Part shown: positions 25,495 through 34,478 of the stretch, piece after piece
Numbering within the stretch: position 1 is the first letter of the stretch
Layout: every line of letters begins with the position of its first letter
From: Mumia sp. ZJ1417
Lineage (GTDB): Bacteria; Actinomycetota; Actinomycetes; Propionibacteriales; Nocardioidaceae
Assembly: GCF_014127285.1 (NCBI RefSeq)
Contig: NZ_CP059901.1
Span: 1,984,001 to 2,048,000, forward strand
DNA length: 64,000 bases
Direction of reading: 5' to 3'
Translations under genes and position numbers: made by a program
Notes under the pieces: model-generated
Seen by the model: only the letters and a program-made list of their open reading frames with translations
Told to the model about the DNA's origin: nothing
Database searches by the model: none

Positions 25495-27569
25495 CCGCGC
25501 GACTGTTCCGCGACTCGTACGGCGTGCCACACCTGCGCGCGGAGTCGATGCTCGCGCTGGCTGAAGCCCAGGGGCGGGTGACGGCTCACGACCGTGGCGG
25601 CCAGATCCAGGTCGAGCACTGGCGTACGGGGGGTCGTCTCGCCGAGCACGTCGGGGACGGCGGGGTGCCGTGGGACCGCTTCGCGCGCCAGGCCCGGCTC
25701 GCCGACACGGCCCGCACCGCGTACGAGCGGCTCGACGCGCAGGATCAGGAGTGGGTCGCGGCGTACGTCGCGGGAGTCAACGCTGTCCTCCCCGAGGCGC
25801 GGTGGCCTGACTGGGCGCCGCTCGGCATCCTGCACGTCGCCCACGTCCTCTTCTCTGATCTGCCGGCCCTGCTGTGGCGCGAGCACGTGCACCGCACGCT
25901 CGCGCGCACCCACGGTGAGGAGGTCGTCGACCTCTTCCAGGCCGATGCGGGCGGCTCGGGGAGCAACGCGTGGGCGGTGCACGGCGCACTGACCCGTACG
26001 GGGCTGCCGATCCTCGCGGGCGACCCGCACCGCGTCCTGGAGATCCCGGGCGTCTATCAACAGGTGCGGCTGGCATGTCCGGGCGTCGACGTCGTCGGGC
26101 TGGCGTTCCCCGGTGTGCCCGGCGTGGCGCACTTCGGGCACGCGGGCTCGGTCGCATGGGGCATCACGAACGCTATGGCGCACCACATCGACGTCTTCCG
26201 CGAGCGACTCCGCGGCACTCCCGACGGGGGCGTCGAGGCCTACGGGCCAGGCGGCTGGGAGCCGGCCGAGTCCGGGTGGGAGCAGGTCCTCGTCCGGGAC
26301 ACCGACACCGCGGTGGAGGTGCCGTGGGTCGAGACGGTGCGCGGGGTCGTCGTCGCGGAGCTCGAGGCGCTGCCCGCGAGCGGTGACGAGATGCCGGCGC
26401 TGTCTGCGCGGTTCCCGGCGCGAGCGAGCGCCGACCTCGGGATCGCCGCGATGCGTCCGCTGCTGCGTGCGCGCAGCGCCGAGGACGTGGCGACGGCGTA
26501 CGAGCGCTGGATCGATCCCGTCAACCGGCTGCTGGTCGCCGATCGTGAGGGGACGGTGCTGAGCCGGACCGTCGGGCGGGTCCCCGACACGGGCGGTGCG
26601 GCGCGCCGGCTCCCGCGCGAGGGGTGGGGCGAGGGCGCGGACGACGTCTCCTGGCAGCCGGTGCCACCCGCCCGTTCGGTGGGCGACCGCGCCGTCGACG
26701 CGAACGAGCGACCCGACGACCCTGCCCTCGCACTCGGCTACGCCTACGCCCCGCCGTACCGTGCAGCGCGGATCCGTGCCCGCCTCGCCGATCTCGCGGG
26801 CGAGCAGGTCGGGGTCGACGACATGGCCGAGATCCACGGTGACACCGTCTCGCTCGGCGCCGACGCGCTGCTTCGTCATCTGCCCGACGCCGCCGACGAG
26901 GCCCTCAGTCCTGCCGCACAGGACCTCGTCAGCCGCTTGCAGCGATGGGACCGCCAGATGCTCGCCGACAGCGCCGAGGCGGGCGCGTACGCCGCGTGGC
27001 GCGCAGCGCTCGTCCGTCGGATCGCTGCCCTCCCCGTCCTCGCACCGTTGCACGAGCCCCACGGCATGGGCGCGGTTTATGCGCCGTGGATGGACGTCCG
27101 TGCCCGCGTCGGTGAGGGGCTGCACGCCCTGCTGGACGGTCGTGGCGCAGCGGCGACGCTCGGGATCGACACCGCCTCGCTCGTCCGCGGTGCGCTGGAG
27201 GAGGTCGCGTCGGTCCGTGCGCCTAGCACCTGGGGCGACACCCATCTGCTGGACCCGGTGCGGGTGCTCGACGGAGTGCCGGGCGCGACCTTCGCCGCCC
27301 TCGAACGGACGGGCCTGTCGGGCGACGGCGACACCGTCCGCGCCACGGCGAGCACCCCTGGCGTGAGCGACGTCTGCTGGCGTGGTTCGGTGGCGCGCTG
27401 GATCTGGGACCTCTCGGACCGCGATGCGAGCCGGTGGGGAGTCCCGTTCGGCGCGGCCGGCGATGCGGACAGCCCCCACGCCACCGATCAGCTCGCGACC
27501 TGGCTGGCGGCTGGGTCGAGCCCGGTCGTCACCGCCTGGGACGCACTCGTCGAGGAGGACCTGCTGTGA
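25491..27569 (+). CDS. Penicillin acylase family N-terminal-nucleophile hydrolase in the siderophore operon
   Basis: A 692-residue Ntn-hydrolase. The autocatalytic site GSGSNAWAVHG (residues about 156-166) supplies the serine that becomes the beta-chain N-terminus after self-cleavage; TGLPILAGDPHRVLEIPGVY and GITNAMAHHIDVF are further family blocks. Unlike secreted penicillin acylases it has no evident signal peptide, so it may act in the cytoplasm. It overlaps desD by 4 bases. From memory, some actinobacterial des clusters carry an amidase (called desG) beside a second GNAT (desH), linked to aryl/acyl-substituted ferrioxamines; the same pair is seen here. Its substrate remains inferred. Confidence 0.85.
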   Translation: MTARLFRDSYGVPHLRAESMLALAEAQGRVTAHDRGGQIQVEHWRTGGRLAEHVGDGGVPWDRFARQARLADTARTAYERLDAQDQEWVAAYVAGVNAVLPEARWPDWAPLGILHVAHVLFSDLPALLWREHVHRTLARTHGEEVVDLFQADAGGSGSNAWAVHGALTRTGLPILAGDPHRVLEIPGVYQQVRLACPGVDVVGLAFPGVPGVAHFGHAGSVAWGITNAMAHHIDVFRERLRGTPDGGVEAYGPGGWEPAESGWEQVLVRDTDTAVEVPWVETVRGVVVAELEALPASGDEMPALSARFPARASADLGIAAMRPLLRARSAEDVATAYERWIDPVNRLLVADREGTVLSRTVGRVPDTGGAARRLPREGWGEGADDVSWQPVPPARSVGDRAVDANERPDDPALALGYAYAPPYRAARIRARLADLAGEQVGVDDMAEIHGDTVSLGADALLRHLPDAADEALSPAAQDLVSRLQRWDRQMLADSAEAGAYAAWRAALVRRIAALPVLAPLHEPHGMGAVYAPWMDVRARVGEGLHALLDGRGAAATLGIDTASLVRGALEEVASVRAPSTWGDTHLLDPVRVLDGVPGATFAALERTGLSGDGDTVRATASTPGVSDVCWRGSVARWIWDLSDRDASRWGVPFGAAGDADSPHATDQLATWLAAGSSPVVTAWDALVEEDLL

Positions 27570-28204
27570 GCACGACCGCGGACGACCGCCTGATCACCGG
27601 CACACGGGGAGAGGTCCTGCGTACCGACGTCGTCGACGGGTTCGGGACCGTCACGGTCCGCGTCCTCGATCCCGAGGGCGACCTCACGACGATCCACCCG
27701 TGGATGACCGCGCCACGCGCGCGCTTCTGGGGACTGCAGGGGCTGACCGCGCAGGAGCTCTGCGACCTCTACGCGTACGTCGACGGACTCACGACGCACC
27801 ACGCGTTCCTGGTATGCCGCGACGACGTGCCGTTCATGCTGCTCCAGACCTATCTGCCCGAGCACGACCCGGTGGGGGAGTGTTACGAGCCGGAGCCAGG
27901 CGACGTCGGGATGCACTTCTTCCTCGGCGAGCACGTCGCGACGCGCGAGGAGCAGTGGGCGATCCTGCTGCGAACATTCGTGGGGTTCGTGCTCGGACCG
28001 CCGAGTGCCCGCAGGATCGTGGTCGAGCCGGACGTGCGCAACGCGCGCTCGCTCGCCGTCCTGGAGATGCTCGGCTTCGAGCGCGGACGGCAGATCACGC
28101 TGCCGGACAAGACCGCCCAGCTGGCGTTCCTCGACCGCGTCCGCGCAGAGACGACGCTGAATCGGATGTGTGCGAACCTGCCACGGACCGGCGTCCACGA
28201 CTAG
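27566..28204 (+). CDS. Second siderophore-type GNAT acyltransferase (DesH-like)
   Basis: A 212-residue acyltransferase of the same AlcB/IucB group as desC: FWGLQGLTAQELCDLYAYVD parallels the WQMSDLDEAQ block and RRIVVEPDVRNARSLAVLE the conserved RVVVEPDVRN block. It differs by a 35-residue N-terminal extension and a lower overall match, so it is a diverged paralogue and not a recent duplicate. The GTG start shares GTGA with the stop of the acylase gene and has GAGGAGG about 7 bases upstream. It may use a different acyl-CoA or a released aryl-acyl group. Confidence 0.83.
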   Translation: MSTTADDRLITGTRGEVLRTDVVDGFGTVTVRVLDPEGDLTTIHPWMTAPRARFWGLQGLTAQELCDLYAYVDGLTTHHAFLVCRDDVPFMLLQTYLPEHDPVGECYEPEPGDVGMHFFLGEHVATREEQWAILLRTFVGFVLGPPSARRIVVEPDVRNARSLAVLEMLGFERGRQITLPDKTAQLAFLDRVRAETTLNRMCANLPRTGVHD

Positions 28205-28266
28205 GATCACGACCGCGGAACGATGGCGGCGCGTGATAGCGCCTCCCGACGACAAGGGGAGTGCGC

Positions 28267-29394
28267 ATGGGCGGTGACTCGCTCGATCAGGTCGTGTTCT
28301 GGGCGGTGGTGGTGGCGAGGCTGCTCGTCCCGCTCCTCGTCTTCAAGTACCCGCTCCCGGCGATCGTCGCGTGCATGCTGCTCGACGGTGTCGACCAGAC
28401 GATCTTCCAGACCTTCACGTCGCTCGACCTCTCGCACTACCAGAGCTACGACAAGGCGCTGGACATCTACTACCTCGCGCTCGCGTACGTCGCGACGATG
28501 CGCAACTGGACGAGCCGGCCGGCGTTCGAGGTCGCGCGGTTCCTGTTCTTCTACCGCCTGGTCGGCACCACGATCTTCGAGCTGACGGGCGGGACGCACC
28601 GCTGGCTGCTGCTGATCTTCCCCAACACCTTCGAGTACTTCTTCATCTTCTACGAGATCGTCCGTACGCGATGGGATCCGAAGCGCTTCTCGCTGCGGTG
28701 GTGGATCGCGGCGGCGGCGGTGATCTGGATCGTCATCAAGATTCCGCAGGAGGCGTGGATCCACGTCCTCAAGCTCGATCTCACCGACACGATGCGCGAC
28801 GTCCCGTGGTTCACTCCGGCGCTGGTGCTGGCGGTCCTCGCACTGGCCGCGGTGTTCTGGTTCGTCGTACGCCCGCGCCTCGCTCCGCCCGACCACGCCT
28901 GGCAGTTCGCCGCCGGTCCGCTCCCGCACGCGATCGACGACGAACGCGAGCGCGCGGCCCTGCGGGTCGCCCGTGGCAGGGTCCTCGACAGCTGGTTGCT
29001 GGAGAAGATCGTCATCGTCGCGCTCGTCAGTATGATCATCGCGAACATCGTCCCGAGCGTGACCGCGACGCCGGTGGAGATCGCGGTCAGCTGTGGAGTG
29101 CTGATCGTGGTGAACTCCTTCATCGGCCTGTGGACCGCGCGCCGCGGCGGCGGTCTTCAGTCGGTCGCGGCGGCGTTCTTCGTCCTCTCCGCGGTCAACA
29201 TCGGTCTCGTCGTCGCGGCGAGCACCTTCGTCCCCACTCGTGAACGCTTCTTCCTGACAGCAGGCTTCTTCTTCGTGTTCCTCCTGACACTGATCGTCAC
29301 CCTCTACGACCGCTACCGGCCGGTGCTCGACGTCCGCACCGGCATCATCCGCACTGATGTGGTGCGCCGCGGCCAGATCGAGGCAGGCTCGTGA
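28267..29394 (+). CDS. Polytopic membrane protein of unknown function
   Basis: A 375-residue protein with about ten hydrophobic helices and no family I can name. Distinct blocks include LLDGVDQTIFQTF, SYDKALDIYYLALAYVATMR, FLFFYRLVGTTIFELTGG and FPNTFEYFFIFYEIVRTRWD. The charged FE and YR residues inside helices suggest transport or enzymatic function rather than simple anchoring. The ATG at 28267 has AAGGGGAG upstream. A TAGGAT hexamer overlapping the stop of the preceding gene (28202-28207) could be its -10. The asparaginase gene overlaps its stop by 4 bases, so the two are coupled. Confidence 0.7.
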   Translation: MGGDSLDQVVFWAVVVARLLVPLLVFKYPLPAIVACMLLDGVDQTIFQTFTSLDLSHYQSYDKALDIYYLALAYVATMRNWTSRPAFEVARFLFFYRLVGTTIFELTGGTHRWLLLIFPNTFEYFFIFYEIVRTRWDPKRFSLRWWIAAAAVIWIVIKIPQEAWIHVLKLDLTDTMRDVPWFTPALVLAVLALAAVFWFVVRPRLAPPDHAWQFAAGPLPHAIDDERERAALRVARGRVLDSWLLEKIVIVALVSMIIANIVPSVTATPVEIAVSCGVLIVVNSFIGLWTARRGGGLQSVAAAFFVLSAVNIGLVVAASTFVPTRERFFLTAGFFFVFLLTLIVTLYDRYRPVLDVRTGIIRTDVVRRGQIEAGS

Positions 29395-30386
29395 GCACGT
29401 CGACGATGGGTCTGGCGGGTCCGCGCGGGGTGCTCGTCCTCGTCACGGGTGGCACGGCAACCATGGGCGGCGGCGCCGACGGCTTGGCGGTGACGGCCGA
29501 GGGAGTCGACGGCCTGCGGGCGATCGTGGATGCCTGGTCGGTCGCGCGCCAGGTACGCGCTGACGTCGTGCTCGACCATCCGTTGCGTGACAGCGCTGAG
29601 ATGGGGCCCGCCGACTGGACGCGTTGGCACCGCCAGATCCGCGCCGCGCTGCCGTCGGTGGCCGGCGTGGTCGTCGTCCACGGCACCGACAGCATGGCGT
29701 TCAGCGGGGCTGCCCTCGCCCTCGCGCTCGCTGACGCGCCGCGCCCGGTCGTGCTCACCGGCGCCCAGCGGGGTCCGTCCGAGCCCGGCAGCGACGTGGC
29801 CGACAACCTCCGCCTCGCGCTCGACACCGTCCAGGCAGGTCGTGGTGGCGTGTCGTTGGCCTTCGCCGGACAGGTGCGTGCGGCGGCGACCCTCTGGAAG
29901 CAGTCCACCACCGACCTCGACGGGTTCGCGGGCGTGCTCGGGACGAGCCGTCGGCTGTCGCTCTATCTCCCGCTGGGTGGGTTCCACGGCTACGACGAGG
30001 ACCGGTTCGTCGCCCTCGCGACCGTCAGTCTCGAGCAGTGGCACGACCAGCTCATGTGGTCACGCCAGCCGTCCGGTGTCGTGCTGCGTGTCTTCGGCGG
30101 GGGGACGGCGCCGGCCGACAAGGTCGCGTTCGAGCGCCTCGCGGCGCTGCGCGAGGCAAAGATCCCCGTCGTCGCGGTCAGCCAGACACCGGCGGCTGCG
30201 GTCGACCTGCGCCGCTACGCCGCGGGCCGCGGGCTCTTGGAGCAGGGGGTGGTGAGCTGTGGCTGCATGACGACGGAGGCTGCGTTCGCCAAGCTCCACT
30301 ACCTCATCGCGAGCGGCCTGTCGTACGAGGAGATCCGAAGCCTGCTGGCCGTCGACCTCGTGGGTGAAGGTCGTACTCGACGCTGA
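29391..30386 (+). CDS. L-asparaginase family protein
   Basis: A 331-residue class I (bacterial-type) asparaginase, hydrolysing L-asparagine or a related amide to aspartate and ammonia. First-threonine motif: LVTGGTATMGG (canonical TGGTIA, here TGGTAT); second: VVVHGTDSMAFSGAALA; GAQRGPSEPGSD and a C-terminal VSCGCMTTEAAFAKL block are typical. No signal peptide, so it is cytoplasmic. The GTG start overlaps the stop of the membrane-protein gene (GTGA). The change after TGGT may alter substrate preference. Confidence 0.88.
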   Translation: MSTSTMGLAGPRGVLVLVTGGTATMGGGADGLAVTAEGVDGLRAIVDAWSVARQVRADVVLDHPLRDSAEMGPADWTRWHRQIRAALPSVAGVVVVHGTDSMAFSGAALALALADAPRPVVLTGAQRGPSEPGSDVADNLRLALDTVQAGRGGVSLAFAGQVRAAATLWKQSTTDLDGFAGVLGTSRRLSLYLPLGGFHGYDEDRFVALATVSLEQWHDQLMWSRQPSGVVLRVFGGGTAPADKVAFERLAALREAKIPVVAVSQTPAAAVDLRRYAAGRGLLEQGVVSCGCMTTEAAFAKLHYLIASGLSYEEIRSLLAVDLVGEGRTRR

Positions 30387-30550
30387 CGACCCGTCTGGAC
30401 CCTCCTGTCTGATTACGTCCGTTTGCAACCTCACTGTCCCTGACCCTCGCGTGGGGGGACGCTGGTTGATGGTGCGCTCGCCCCGGGAGTCGCCACGCCG
30501 ACGCACGATGTGCCGGCGTTCTCGGGAACTCACCACGCGAGGAGAACACC

Positions 30551-32137
30551 ATGGCAACCACCATCGGGCAGGAGACCTCCACCGCTGAGGAGCCACCTCC
30601 GCCGCCCGCACCCGAGCCCACGACGCCGACGAAGCCGATCCATCACGGGACGCCTCAGCGCGGCGTCGACGTGATCCCGTCGTCGTCGTTCAAGACTGGT
30701 CGGTTCGGCCGCATGTTCCGCCACCTGCCGGTCTTCGCGCACACCGCCGACGACATGACGGCACTGGCTCTGCGGATGGTCGAACCGGCCGGGCCGCCGC
30801 CCGAGAACCCCGACATCCCGTCCGGCTACACCTACTTCGGGCAGTTCGTCGACCACGACGTCACGTTCGACCCGGTGTCGAGCCTTCGGCGCCAGAACGA
30901 CCCGGACGCTCTCCACAACTTCCGTACCCCGAGGTTCGACCTCGACTCGTTGTACGGCCGGGGGCCCGCCGACCAGCCGTACCTGTACGACGACTCCGGA
31001 CCCGTCACCAAGATGCGCCTCGGCGAGGACGTCGGCGTCGTCCCAGGCGAGACCAGCGGCGCCGGCCCGGATCTGCCGCGGAACGAGCCGCGTCAGCGCG
31101 CCGGCGAGGAGGTCTTCTTCGGTCGCGCCCTGACCGGAGACCCGCGCAACGACGAGAACCTCCTCGTGTCCCAGCTCCACCTGACCATGCTGCAGTTCCA
31201 CAACCGGGTCGCCGACGTCGTGGGGTCGACCACGCCCCTGACCGGGGACGACGCGTTCAAGGAGACCCAGCGGCTCGTCCGTTGGCACTACCAGTGGGTC
31301 GTCGTGCACGACTTCCTGCGCCGCATCGTCGGCCAGGCGGTCATCGACGACATCCTGCGCACCGAGACCTACGTCGCCGACCCGAACGGTTCGACGATCG
31401 CGCTTATACGCCCGTCGTTCCAGTTCTACCGGCCGGCCAACACCGCGTACATTCCTGTGGAGTTCGCGGTCGCGGCGTACCGGTTCGGGCACTCGATGAT
31501 CCGGGGCCGCTACGACATCAACGATTTCGTGAAGAACGCGCGAGGCGACCAGGGGCCGATCCCGATCTTCGGGCCGGAGCTGCCGCCGGACGAGCTGTCG
31601 AACCTCAACGGCTTCCGGCGACTGCCTCCCCAGTGGGCGGTCGAGTGGAAGTTCCTGGTCGACATGCCGGGCGCCGACACCCCGCCCCAGCCGTCGCTGC
31701 CCATCGACACGAAGCTGGCCAGGCCGTTGGCCGATCTTCCGCTGTCGGTGGCGGCGCACCCGCCGCACGCGCTCGCCGAGCGCAACCTCCAGCGGGGTGT
31801 CGCGCTCGGGCTGCCGGCAGGCAACACGGTGGCCCGGGCGATGGGCATCGACCCGCTCGATGCCGACACGTTGGGCATCGGTGACCTCAGCGAGGACCTG
31901 AGGATGCACCCGCCGCTATGGTTCTACATCCTCAAGGAGGCCGAGGTGCTGGCCGCGGGCAAGACGCTCGGGCCCGTCGGCGGGCGGATCGTCGCCGAGG
32001 TTCTGCTCGGGATGCTCAACGAGGACCCTCTCTCGTACCTCAGCGTCGAGCCCAACTGGAAGCCGCAGGCGCCGATGGCTCGCGACGACGGCACGTTCGA
32101 CCTCCCGCAGCTGCTCCGTTTCGCGAAGGAGGCGTGA
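30551..32137 (+). CDS. Animal-type haem peroxidase
   Basis: A 528-residue peroxidase of the peroxidase-cyclooxygenase superfamily. The distal haem histidine lies in YTYFGQFVDHDVTFD, the calcium/haem-linking region in RFDLDSLYG, and the proximal histidine in AAYRFGHSMIRGRY; RLVRWHYQWVVVHDFLRR is a further family block. No signal peptide; the N-terminal 45 residues are proline/threonine-rich and disordered. Bacterial members may oxidise halides, fatty acids or phenols; the substrate is unknown. GAGGAG precedes the ATG. The 164 bases upstream (30387-30550) hold no other feature I can identify. Confidence 0.88.
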   Translation: MATTIGQETSTAEEPPPPPAPEPTTPTKPIHHGTPQRGVDVIPSSSFKTGRFGRMFRHLPVFAHTADDMTALALRMVEPAGPPPENPDIPSGYTYFGQFVDHDVTFDPVSSLRRQNDPDALHNFRTPRFDLDSLYGRGPADQPYLYDDSGPVTKMRLGEDVGVVPGETSGAGPDLPRNEPRQRAGEEVFFGRALTGDPRNDENLLVSQLHLTMLQFHNRVADVVGSTTPLTGDDAFKETQRLVRWHYQWVVVHDFLRRIVGQAVIDDILRTETYVADPNGSTIALIRPSFQFYRPANTAYIPVEFAVAAYRFGHSMIRGRYDINDFVKNARGDQGPIPIFGPELPPDELSNLNGFRRLPPQWAVEWKFLVDMPGADTPPQPSLPIDTKLARPLADLPLSVAAHPPHALAERNLQRGVALGLPAGNTVARAMGIDPLDADTLGIGDLSEDLRMHPPLWFYILKEAEVLAAGKTLGPVGGRIVAEVLLGMLNEDPLSYLSVEPNWKPQAPMARDDGTFDLPQLLRFAKEA

Positions 32138-32149
32138 GGCCGCCGGGAG

Positions 32150-32956
32150 TCAGCTGCCGAAGCTGCGCGGCTGGAACTCGGGCTGCTCCTTCTTGGCGTT
32201 CGCCGCGCGGGCGATCGCGGTGTTCCTCGCGAAGAGCATCGCGAGCTGCAGGCGTCGCTCGACCGCGAAGGCGCGCCGCGGCGAGGCGTGGCGCGTGCGG
32301 TTGAGCAGCGCCTTGGAGGCGGCGACGGAGTCGGGGGAGCGGGCGATGAGCGCCTCGACCAGCTCGCGCGCGGGCACCTCGGGGTCGTCCGCGACGCCGC
32401 TGGCGAGCCCCAGCGCGTGGGCGGTCGTCCCGTCGACGACCTCACCGGTCATCGTCAGGCGGCGCGCGACGTCGCCGCCGACGAGCTCGCGGAAGCTGAC
32501 GGTGCCGCTCATGTCTGGTACGAGGCCCCACTTCGCCTCGAGCACCGACCAGCGCGCGTCAGGCGTGGTGAACCGGAAGTCGGCCGCGGTGGCGAGCTGG
32601 AGGCCCGCGCCGTAGCAGTGGCCGTGGACCACAGCGACGACCGGCACCGGCAGCTCGCGCCACACCCATAGGCCACGCTGGAAGAGGTTCTGACCGCGCA
32701 GCGGGTTAGGGACGAACGAGCGCACGATGGTCGCCGGGCTGCTCATCACCGAGGCGAAGTCGAGGCCGGCGCAGAACGCGTCGCCCTCGCCGCGCAGCAC
32801 GACGGCGCGGACGGTGCGGTCCTCGCGGACACGGCGGGCGGTCGCGACGAGCTCGCGCAACATCGTGATGTCGACGCCGTTGAGCTTCTCGGGGCGGTTG
32901 AGCGTGACGTGCGCGATGGCGTCGTCGACGGCGAGCAGGACGCGTGGCTCTGTCAT
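32150..32956 (-). CDS. Enoyl-CoA hydratase/isomerase family protein
   Basis: A 268-residue crotonase-fold protein. The oxyanion-hole blocks are FCAGLDFASVM and HGHCYGAGLQLATAADFR; the residues at the usual catalytic glutamates lie in WSVLEAKWGLVPDMSG. The LVPDMSGT variant differs from the common LPGDGGT, so isomerase or another CoA reaction is possible. The start ATG at 32956 is preferred over 32965 because TAACAT (reverse strand, 32969-32964) lies 7 bases before it; no ribosome site fits either. It is divergent from the DUF72 gene with only 42 bp between starts. Confidence 0.85.
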   Translation of the reverse strand: MTEPRVLLAVDDAIAHVTLNRPEKLNGVDITMLRELVATARRVREDRTVRAVVLRGEGDAFCAGLDFASVMSSPATIVRSFVPNPLRGQNLFQRGLWVWRELPVPVVAVVHGHCYGAGLQLATAADFRFTTPDARWSVLEAKWGLVPDMSGTVSFRELVGGDVARRLTMTGEVVDGTTAHALGLASGVADDPEVPARELVEALIARSPDSVAASKALLNRTRHASPRRAFAVERRLQLAMLFARNTAIARAANAKKEQPEFQPRSFGS

Positions 32957-32998
32957 GGTGGCCATGTTACTTGCCGGTAGGTGCCTACGGTGGCGGGT
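32957..32998. promoter_or_regulatory. 42-bp divergent promoter pair, leaderless both ways
   Basis: Minus strand: TAACAT (32969-32964) is 7 bases before the hydratase ATG. Plus strand: TACGGT (32986-32991) is 7 bases before the DUF72 ATG. With a 17-base spacer, the -35 position of each falls on the -10 of the other, so RNA polymerase could hardly occupy both at once. Confidence 0.5.
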
Positions 32999-33739
32999 AT
33001 GGCGAGCCCGCCGGTCCACGTCGGCATCTCGGGATGGAGCTATGCCCGGTGGCACGGCGACTACTATCCGGACGACCTGCCGCGGCGCGACGAGCTCGGC
33101 TATGTGGCGTCGCGCCTGGCCACGGTCGAGGTCAACGCGAGCTTCTACCGGCTGCAGCGGCCGACGACGTACGAGCGGTGGTACGACACGACGCCGGACG
33201 GTTTCCGCTTCGCGGTCAAGGGCAGCCGGTTTCTCACGCACCAGCGCAGGCTCCGCGAGCCCGAGCAGCCGCTGGCGACCTTCATGGCCTCGGGGGTCCT
33301 TGCGCTACGCGAGAAGCTCGGCCCGTTCCTCTGGCAGCTCCCGGCGGAGGGGGCACCGACGCCCGAGCGCCTTGACGCGTTCTGCGCGATGCTGCCTCGT
33401 TCGTACGGGGCACGCCTGCCGCTGACGCACGCCGTCGAGGTCCGCAGCGCCCAGGCGATCGACGAGGTCACGGAAATCCTTCGCAGCCACAGAATCGCCC
33501 TCGTCGTCTCTGATGGCGCGGGCGCGTGGCCGCTGTTCGAGCGGGCGACGGCGGACTTTGCGTACGTCCGCCTGCACGGCCACACGCAGCTCTACCACGG
33601 CGGCTACTCCGACCATCGCCTCCGCCGCTGGGCTGAGCGGATCCGCGGGTGGGACGTCGAGACGTGGGTGTACTTCGACAACGACGCCGACGGCCGGGCC
33701 CCGTACGACGCTGAGCGGCTGGCCCGACGGCTACGTTGA
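32999..33739 (+). CDS. DUF72 (YecE-like) protein
   Basis: A 246-residue TIM-barrel-like protein of the DUF72 family. Family blocks: VGISGWSYARWHGDYYP, VEVNASFYRLQRPTTYERW, FRFAVKGSRFLTHQRRL, the late AYVRLHGHTQLYHGGYS, and the C-terminal WVYFDNDADGRAPYDA. The biochemical role is unknown. The ATG is 7 bases after TACGGT and lacks a ribosome site. Normal length and intact motifs. Confidence 0.9.
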   Translation: MASPPVHVGISGWSYARWHGDYYPDDLPRRDELGYVASRLATVEVNASFYRLQRPTTYERWYDTTPDGFRFAVKGSRFLTHQRRLREPEQPLATFMASGVLALREKLGPFLWQLPAEGAPTPERLDAFCAMLPRSYGARLPLTHAVEVRSAQAIDEVTEILRSHRIALVVSDGAGAWPLFERATADFAYVRLHGHTQLYHGGYSDHRLRRWAERIRGWDVETWVYFDNDADGRAPYDAERLARRLR

Positions 33740-33811
33740 GCCGCCGATCCGGGGTCTGCGCCGGTCTCGGAACGGTACGGTGTGTCGCGCCCACCCCTCC
33801 AGGAGGCCCTC

Positions 33812-34474
33812 GTGCGCCCTCGCCGCGTCGCCGTCGCGCTCTGCGTGCTGCTTGCCGCCGTCGCGACGCTCGCGGGCTGCAGCAGCGAGGCGCCGGAGAC
33901 CGTCCAGCTCGGGGGCGGCTCGGCCTCGGCGCCCTCCGCGGGGACGGTCGAGCGGCCATGGGGAACCGTGACGACCTTCCCCGAGCTCGAGAAGGCGCAG
34001 ATCCCCGAGCGCCCCGACATGACGTTCGCGGCCGAGATGGTGCTGCACCACGATCAGGCTGTTGAGCTGAGCCGCAACGTGCTCGCTCACGACGGGATCG
34101 ACGAGCGCGTCGCGGCGGCCGCGCGGTTCATCGCGCAGGACCAGCGCAACGAGATCACCACGATGACCGCGTGGATCGACGCCTGGGTGGCCTCGCTGCC
34201 TGAGCTCGCTCAGGGCCACCACGTCCACGACGCTGCCAGCATGCCCGGCATGGTGCCCGAGGCGAGAGTCGACGCGCTGCGCGGCCTCCCGACGGCCGAG
34301 GCTCAGATGTCGTTCCTCGCGCTGATGATCGCGCACCACGAAGGAGCGGTCGCGATGTCGAAGGGCTACCTGGGCAACGACCACAACTCCTTCACGAAGA
34401 GCATCGCCCAACACATCATCCGCGAGCAGACGGTCGAGATCGACTACCTGCGCCGACTCGCGGACGGGCTCTGA
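33812..34474 (+). CDS. DUF305 lipoprotein
   Basis: A 220-residue exported protein. The N-terminal signal ends at the lipobox ATLAGC, followed by a Ser/Gly-rich linker. Two ferritin-like helical repeats carry the DUF305 signatures AAEMVLHHDQAVELS and LALMIAHHEGAVAMSKG; the paired histidines and acidic residues suggest metal binding, and members often sit in copper loci. The GTG at 33812 was chosen because AGGAGG lies 6 bases upstream; it also starts the signal peptide directly. The copper operon is 1.6 kb downstream. Confidence 0.88.
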   Translation: MRPRRVAVALCVLLAAVATLAGCSSEAPETVQLGGGSASAPSAGTVERPWGTVTTFPELEKAQIPERPDMTFAAEMVLHHDQAVELSRNVLAHDGIDERVAAAARFIAQDQRNEITTMTAWIDAWVASLPELAQGHHVHDAASMPGMVPEARVDALRGLPTAEAQMSFLALMIAHHEGAVAMSKGYLGNDHNSFTKSIAQHIIREQTVEIDYLRRLADGL

Positions 34475-34478
34475 GGCG

